A stretch of DNA of 64,000 nt from Jidongwangia harbinensis (GTDB lineage Bacteria > Actinomycetota > Actinomycetes > Mycobacteriales > Micromonosporaceae): positions 186,001 to 250,000 of the forward strand of contig NZ_JAIWNC010000006.1 of the NCBI RefSeq assembly GCF_020216025.1. The letters are read 5' to 3'. Every line of letters begins with the position of its first letter. Position 1 is the first letter of the stretch. A model generated the notes under the pieces. That model ran no database searches and had not been told where the DNA came from. It was given only the letters and a program-made list of their open reading frames with translations. Shown here in pieces: positions 60,559 through 64,000 of this stretch. The translations under genes were made by a program, and so were the position numbers.

Positions 60559-61938
60559 TCAACCGGCCGCGTGCACCGCGTCGGTGGCCTTGCGGGCCGC
60601 GATCAGCACCGGATCCCACACCGGCGAGAACGGCGGCGCGTAACTGAGATCCAGCGCCGTCATCTCTTCCACCGTCATCCGGTTCCACATCGCCACGGCG
60701 AGCGCGTCGATGCGCTTCGCGGCCTCCTCGCGGCCGACGATCTGGGCGCCCAGCAGCAGGCCGGTGCGCTTCTCGGCGATCATTTTGATGGCCATGGTGG
60801 CGGCGCCCGGGTAGTAGCCGGCCCGGCTGGTCGACTCGACCGACGCGGTGACGTACGCGTACCCGGCCGCGGTGGCCTCCTTCTCGGTGAGGCCGGTCCG
60901 GGCCACCTCGAGCTCGCACACCTTGGTGACGGCCGTGCCGATGACGCCGGGGAAGGTGGCGTAGCCGCCGCCGAGGTTGATGCCGGCCACCCGGCCCTGC
61001 TTGTTGGCGTGGGTGCCGAGCGGCACGTGGATCGGCTGCCCGCTGATCAGGTGGGTGGTCTGCACGCAGTCGCCGGCGGCCCAGATCCCGTCCAGCGGGC
61101 CGTCCGGTCCGGTCACCCGCATCCGCAGGTCGGTACGCAGACCGCCGGTCACGCCCAGCGGGATGCCGGCGTCCGCGGCGAGCGTGGTGTTCGGCCGGAC
61201 CCCGAGGCCCAGGACCACGACGTCGGCGGGGAACTCCTCGTCCCGGGTGACCACCGCGCGGACCCGTCCGCCGTCGCTCTCGATGCCTTCCACGTGGGCG
61301 TTCACCCGGACGTCGATGCCCAGCGCGGCGATCGCGTGGTGCACGCGTTCGCCCATGTCCGGGTCCACCGTGGACATCGGCTGCGGCGACTTCTCCAGCA
61401 GCGTGACGGCGAGGCCGCGGTTGACCATCGCCTCGGCCATCTCCACGCCGATGTAGCCGCCGCCGATCACCACGGCCCGTTGTGGCCGCGGGTCGGCGTC
61501 CAGCCAACGGTGGATGGCGTCGCCGTCGTCGAGGGTCTGCACGCCGAAGACGCCGCCGGCCGGGATCCGGGCCCAGCCGGGCGTTACGGGTACCGCGCCG
61601 GCCGCGTACATCAGCTGGTCGAAGGGTTCGCGTACCTCGTCGCCGGTGGCGTGGTCGTGGGCAACCACCGCGCGGCGGTCCAGGTCGATTCCGACCGCCT
61701 CGTGGCGCAGGCGGACGTCGATTCCGGCGGCGCGGTGCGCGTCGGGGTCGCGCGCCACCAGCGCGTCACGCTCCTTCACGGCACCGCCGATCCAGTACGG
61801 GATGCCGCAGGCCGAGTACGACGTGAAGTGCCCGCGCTCGAACACCACGATCTGCAGCCGGTCCGGGCCGAGCCGCTTGCGGGCCTGCGACGCGGCCGAC
61901 ATGCCGGCTGCGTCGCCGCCGATGACGACGAGTTTCAC
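60559..61938 (-). CDS. Pyridine nucleotide-disulfide oxidoreductase (CoA-disulfide reductase / NADH oxidase-like)
   Basis: 459 residues from ATG at 61938. FAD motif VVIGGDAAGMSAASQARK, active-site cysteine C44 in SYSACGIPYWIGG, NAD(P) motif AVVIGGGYIGVEMAEAM near 150, and GIWAAGDCVQTTHL. The single Cys in this place marks the CoADR/NADH oxidase branch. The gene overlaps a GCS2-type ligase gene by ATGA, hinting at a low-molecular-weight thiol or redox role. The substrate is not settled. Confidence 0.88.
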   Translation of the reverse strand: MKLVVIGGDAAGMSAASQARKRLGPDRLQIVVFERGHFTSYSACGIPYWIGGAVKERDALVARDPDAHRAAGIDVRLRHEAVGIDLDRRAVVAHDHATGDEVREPFDQLMYAAGAVPVTPGWARIPAGGVFGVQTLDDGDAIHRWLDADPRPQRAVVIGGGYIGVEMAEAMVNRGLAVTLLEKSPQPMSTVDPDMGERVHHAIAALGIDVRVNAHVEGIESDGGRVRAVVTRDEEFPADVVVLGLGVRPNTTLAADAGIPLGVTGGLRTDLRMRVTGPDGPLDGIWAAGDCVQTTHLISGQPIHVPLGTHANKQGRVAGINLGGGYATFPGVIGTAVTKVCELEVARTGLTEKEATAAGYAYVTASVESTSRAGYYPGAATMAIKMIAEKRTGLLLGAQIVGREEAAKRIDALAVAMWNRMTVEEMTALDLSYAPPFSPVWDPVLIAARKATDAVHAAG

Positions 61939-63092
61939 TCGGTGCCGCGGGTCGTCGCGGCCAGCCAGTCCACCACGTCTGCGACGCTACCGCGCCGGGC
62001 GTAGACGGCGCGCTGCCGCGCCGCGCCGGTGCCGCGCGCACGGAGCCGGCCCATCAGCACGGTGGCCATCTCCAGGTCGCCGTGGCGTTGCAGTTCCGGG
62101 CGTACGTAGTCGAACAGCCGCCGCATGATCCGCCACGCCGGGCGGGCCTCGCGGGTGTCCAGGTCGACGTTGAGTCCCTCGAGGCCGTCGTGCGCGGCGC
62201 GCCAGTGTGCCGCGGCGAGCAGCGGCTGGGACACGACGGGTGCGGGCGTGCCGGCCTCCACCTCGCGCAGGAGCGTCGCCACCAGGCCCCGGGCCAGCGC
62301 CGCGAGCAGCAGCGCGTCGTCGAGCGTGGGGCACACGTCGCCCATCCGGATCTCCACGGTCGGGTAGTTCGCGGAGAGGCGGGCGTACCAGTAGAGCATC
62401 CCCTCGTCGAGCGCCGCGCCGGTGGTGATCAGATCGGCGATGACCGACTCGTAGTGCTCGTACGACTCCAGGTGCGGCGTGGGGCCGACGGTGGGCCAGC
62501 GTTCCCAGAGCATCGAGCGCCAGCTGGCGTACCCGGTGTCGTGGTCGTCGAAGAACGGTGAGTTCGCGGTGGCCGCCTGCAGCACCGGCAGCCAGGGGCG
62601 CAGGTGGTTGAGCACCTGCACGCCGGTCTCCGGGTCGGGGATGCTGACGTGGACGTGCATGCCGTTGGAGCCGGGGCCGGGGGAGAGGTCGCCGAAGCGT
62701 TCCCGCATCCGGTGGTAGCGCGGGGCGTCGACGATCGCGGCGGACGGTCCGGCCGCGGGCCCGGCACCGACCGCCACCAGGCGTACCCCGGCCCGTTCGG
62801 CGGCGTCGGCCAGCCCGGTCCGCAACCGGGTCATGGATTCCCAGAGCCCGCGCAGCTCCAGCTGGGGCGGGCTGGCCACCTCGATCTGGGTGCGCTGGAA
62901 CTCGTGCTGCACGGACTGTTGCAGGTCCGGCGGCAGCCGGTCGAAGACGTCCTCGACGGCTTCGGCGCCGCGCGGTGAGTCCGCCTCGACCAGGAGGTAC
63001 TCCTCTTCGACGCCGAGCGTCAGCAGGTCCTTGGCCTCGGCCTCCTCGGCCAGCTCCGGGGACAGGGTGGTGGGGCCGGTCGCAGCGTCCAT
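61935..63092 (-). CDS. GCS2-family carboxylate-amine ligase (glutamate--cysteine ligase-like, YbdK)
   Basis: 385 residues from ATG at 63092. GCS2 signatures: TLGVEEEYLLVE near 26-37, HEFQRTQIEVASPPQ, GMHVHVSIPD and SANYPTVEIRMGDVCPT. Such proteins join glutamate to cysteine or other amines with ATP; actinomycetes normally use mycothiol, so the true product here is uncertain. ATGA overlap with the downstream flavoprotein suggests the two act in one pathway. A long upstream gap contains the divergent GH16 promoter. Confidence 0.88.
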   Translation of the reverse strand: MDAATGPTTLSPELAEEAEAKDLLTLGVEEEYLLVEADSPRGAEAVEDVFDRLPPDLQQSVQHEFQRTQIEVASPPQLELRGLWESMTRLRTGLADAAERAGVRLVAVGAGPAAGPSAAIVDAPRYHRMRERFGDLSPGPGSNGMHVHVSIPDPETGVQVLNHLRPWLPVLQAATANSPFFDDHDTGYASWRSMLWERWPTVGPTPHLESYEHYESVIADLITTGAALDEGMLYWYARLSANYPTVEIRMGDVCPTLDDALLLAALARGLVATLLREVEAGTPAPVVSQPLLAAAHWRAAHDGLEGLNVDLDTREARPAWRIMRRLFDYVRPELQRHGDLEMATVLMGRLRARGTGAARQRAVYARRGSVADVVDWLAATTRGTE

Positions 63093-63203
63093 GCGCCCGG
63101 AGTTACCCGGATGGCGGTTCCCGGAAACGGCGCCGGCGGCGGTCCGGGACTGATCGACTCACGTACATATTGACAATTTCTTGTAACGGGATTGAAACTT
63201 TCT

Positions 63204-63215
63204 GAGAGCGCTCTC
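63204..63215. promoter_or_regulatory. LacI-type operator before the GH16 gene
   Basis: GAGAGCGCTCTC is a perfect 12-nt palindrome 36 bp before the start. The wider T-G-A-G-A-G-C-G-C-T-C-T-C-T matches the CebR-like consensus TGGGAGCGCTCCCA at 11 of 14 bases. Control by a sugar-responsive LacI-family repressor is inferred. Confidence 0.55.
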
Positions 63216-63250
63216 TCGCTCAGCTCCAGTCCGAGAGAAGGGCCCCGTCC

Positions 63251-64000
63251 ATGACCCGACCCCGTCGCCTCCGTCTCCGCCTCCTCGCCGCGTCCGCCGT
63301 CGCCGTCGTCCTGGGCGGTTACGCGGTCTCCGCCGACGCCGCCCTGCCATCCCCACCGTCCGGCTGGACCCAGGTCTGGGCCGACGACTTCACGGGCGGG
63401 GCCAACACGTTGCCGTCGTCCGGTAACTGGATCATCGACACCGGCACCAGCTACCCGGGCGGCCCGCCGCAGTGGGGCACCGGCGAGATCCAGACGTACA
63501 CGAACAGCACCAGCAACGTGGCCCACGACGGTTCCGGCAATCTGCGGATCACCCCGTTGCGCAACAGTGCCGGCCAGTGGACCTCGGCTCGGATCGAGAC
63601 CCAGCGCACCGACTTCAAGGCGCCGGCGGGCGGCATCCTGCGGATCGAGGGCCGGATCCAGATGCCGAACGTGACCGGGGCCGAGGCTTCCGGCTACTGG
63701 CCGGCGTTCTGGGCGCTGGGTGCGCCCTACCGCAACGACCGGTACAGCTGGCCGGCCATCGGCGAGTTCGACGTGATGGAGAACGTCAACGGCGCCAACG
63801 CGGTGTGGGGCGTGCTGCACTGCGGCGTCAACCCGGGCGGGCCGTGCAACGAGACGCTGGGCATCGGCACCAGCCGGGCCTGCCCCGGCAGCACCTGTCA
63901 GTCGGCCTTCCACACGTACCGGTTCGAGTGGGACCGCAGTGTCTCGCCGAACCAGTTGCGCTGGTACGTGGACGGTCAGCAGTACCACTCGGTCAGCCAG
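63251..64000 (+). CDS. Secreted GH16 beta-glucanase, 5' part (runs off the window)
   Basis: 250 residues are in the window, with no stop before the edge. Signal peptide to about residue 30 (GGYAVSADAA). The GH16 jelly-roll follows from about 38: WTQVWADDF, FKAPAGGILRIEGRIQMP, YWPAFWALG, and the catalytic E-F-D-V-M-E-N motif near residue 174-179 (E-x-D-x-x-E). It matches laminarinase/1,3-beta-glucanase-type members. A LacI-type operator precedes it. Any carbohydrate-binding module must lie beyond 64000. Confidence 0.92.
   Translation, partial: MTRPRRLRLRLLAASAVAVVLGGYAVSADAALPSPPSGWTQVWADDFTGGANTLPSSGNWIIDTGTSYPGGPPQWGTGEIQTYTNSTSNVAHDGSGNLRITPLRNSAGQWTSARIETQRTDFKAPAGGILRIEGRIQMPNVTGAEASGYWPAFWALGAPYRNDRYSWPAIGEFDVMENVNGANAVWGVLHCGVNPGGPCNETLGIGTSRACPGSTCQSAFHTYRFEWDRSVSPNQLRWYVDGQQYHSVSQ

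Noticed and set aside
1..64000. tRNA, rRNA, prophage or insertion sequences
   Set aside because: I searched the intergenic stretches by eye and saw no cloverleaf, rRNA motif, transposase, integrase or phage structural gene.

Overview
The window is very GC-rich actinobacterial chromosome and is most likely from the Micromonosporaceae, tentatively Actinoplanes-like. Support comes from WhiB1/WblE, the actinobacterial E2-E1 fusion form of 2-oxoglutarate dehydrogenase with a DUF6104 neighbour, Ni-superoxide dismutase with its maturation peptidase, many GTG starts and many 4-base ATGA/GTGA overlaps. I found no rRNA, tRNA, transposase, integrase or CRISPR array.

Layout. 1-5300: MerR and WhiB1 regulators, a diacylglycerol-kinase-type lipid kinase, a GntR regulator, and a leftward cluster of sodN, an acetyltransferase with a 1-base frameshift, and an RsbW-like anti-sigma kinase; sodX diverges from sodN. 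5400-13100: malic enzyme, an MDR oxidoreductase, two paralogous lipoprotein alpha/beta-hydrolases, and ackA-pta. 13100-15350: an AAA ATPase and a poorly resolved hypothetical gene in minisatellite DNA, then a DUF6104 gene. 15400-21900: kgd, an ABC exporter pair and a thioesterase-like protein. 22000-23600: an olsB/olsA-like ornithine-lipid pair. 23600-27750: an OmpR-type response regulator, its sensor kinase and an HtrA-type protease, arranged like mycobacterial MprA-MprB-PepD; the regulator and protease promoters share boxes phased at 11 bp.

27965-32285 holds a three-gene unit. It comprises a 1069-residue fusion of a PqqD-like domain, an M50 zinc peptidase, two cyclic-nucleotide-binding-like domains and a FecR-like domain; a small Cys-rich protein; and a protein with a RiPP-leader-like N-terminus and five calcium-loop motifs. 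I regard this as the best candidate for an undescribed system. 32366-33748 is a GH18 chitinase. 33749-35506 is gene-poor and full of tandem repeats, including seven copies of a 61-bp unit. A patatin/acyltransferase pair, two LppX/LprG-like lipoproteins, an FHA protein, rocD-ddaH, clpP, a Nei-type glycosylase and a large membrane-anchored polysaccharide deacetylase follow.

48298-58263 encodes a 3321-residue RHS/YD-repeat lipoprotein ending in a HINT domain and a 129-residue C-terminal toxin candidate. A putative immunity gene starts 15 bp later, and base composition becomes visibly more AT-rich at the module boundary. A secreted ricin-B/propeller lectin, a CoA-disulfide-reductase-like flavoprotein, a GCS2-family ligase and the 5' part of a GH16 glucanase close the window.

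Two themes recur. One is envelope and surface function: lipoproteins, deacetylase, chitinase and glucanase, RHS toxin, HtrA stress response and membrane-lipid remodelling. The other is a high density of in-frame and intergenic short tandem repeats and palindromes.
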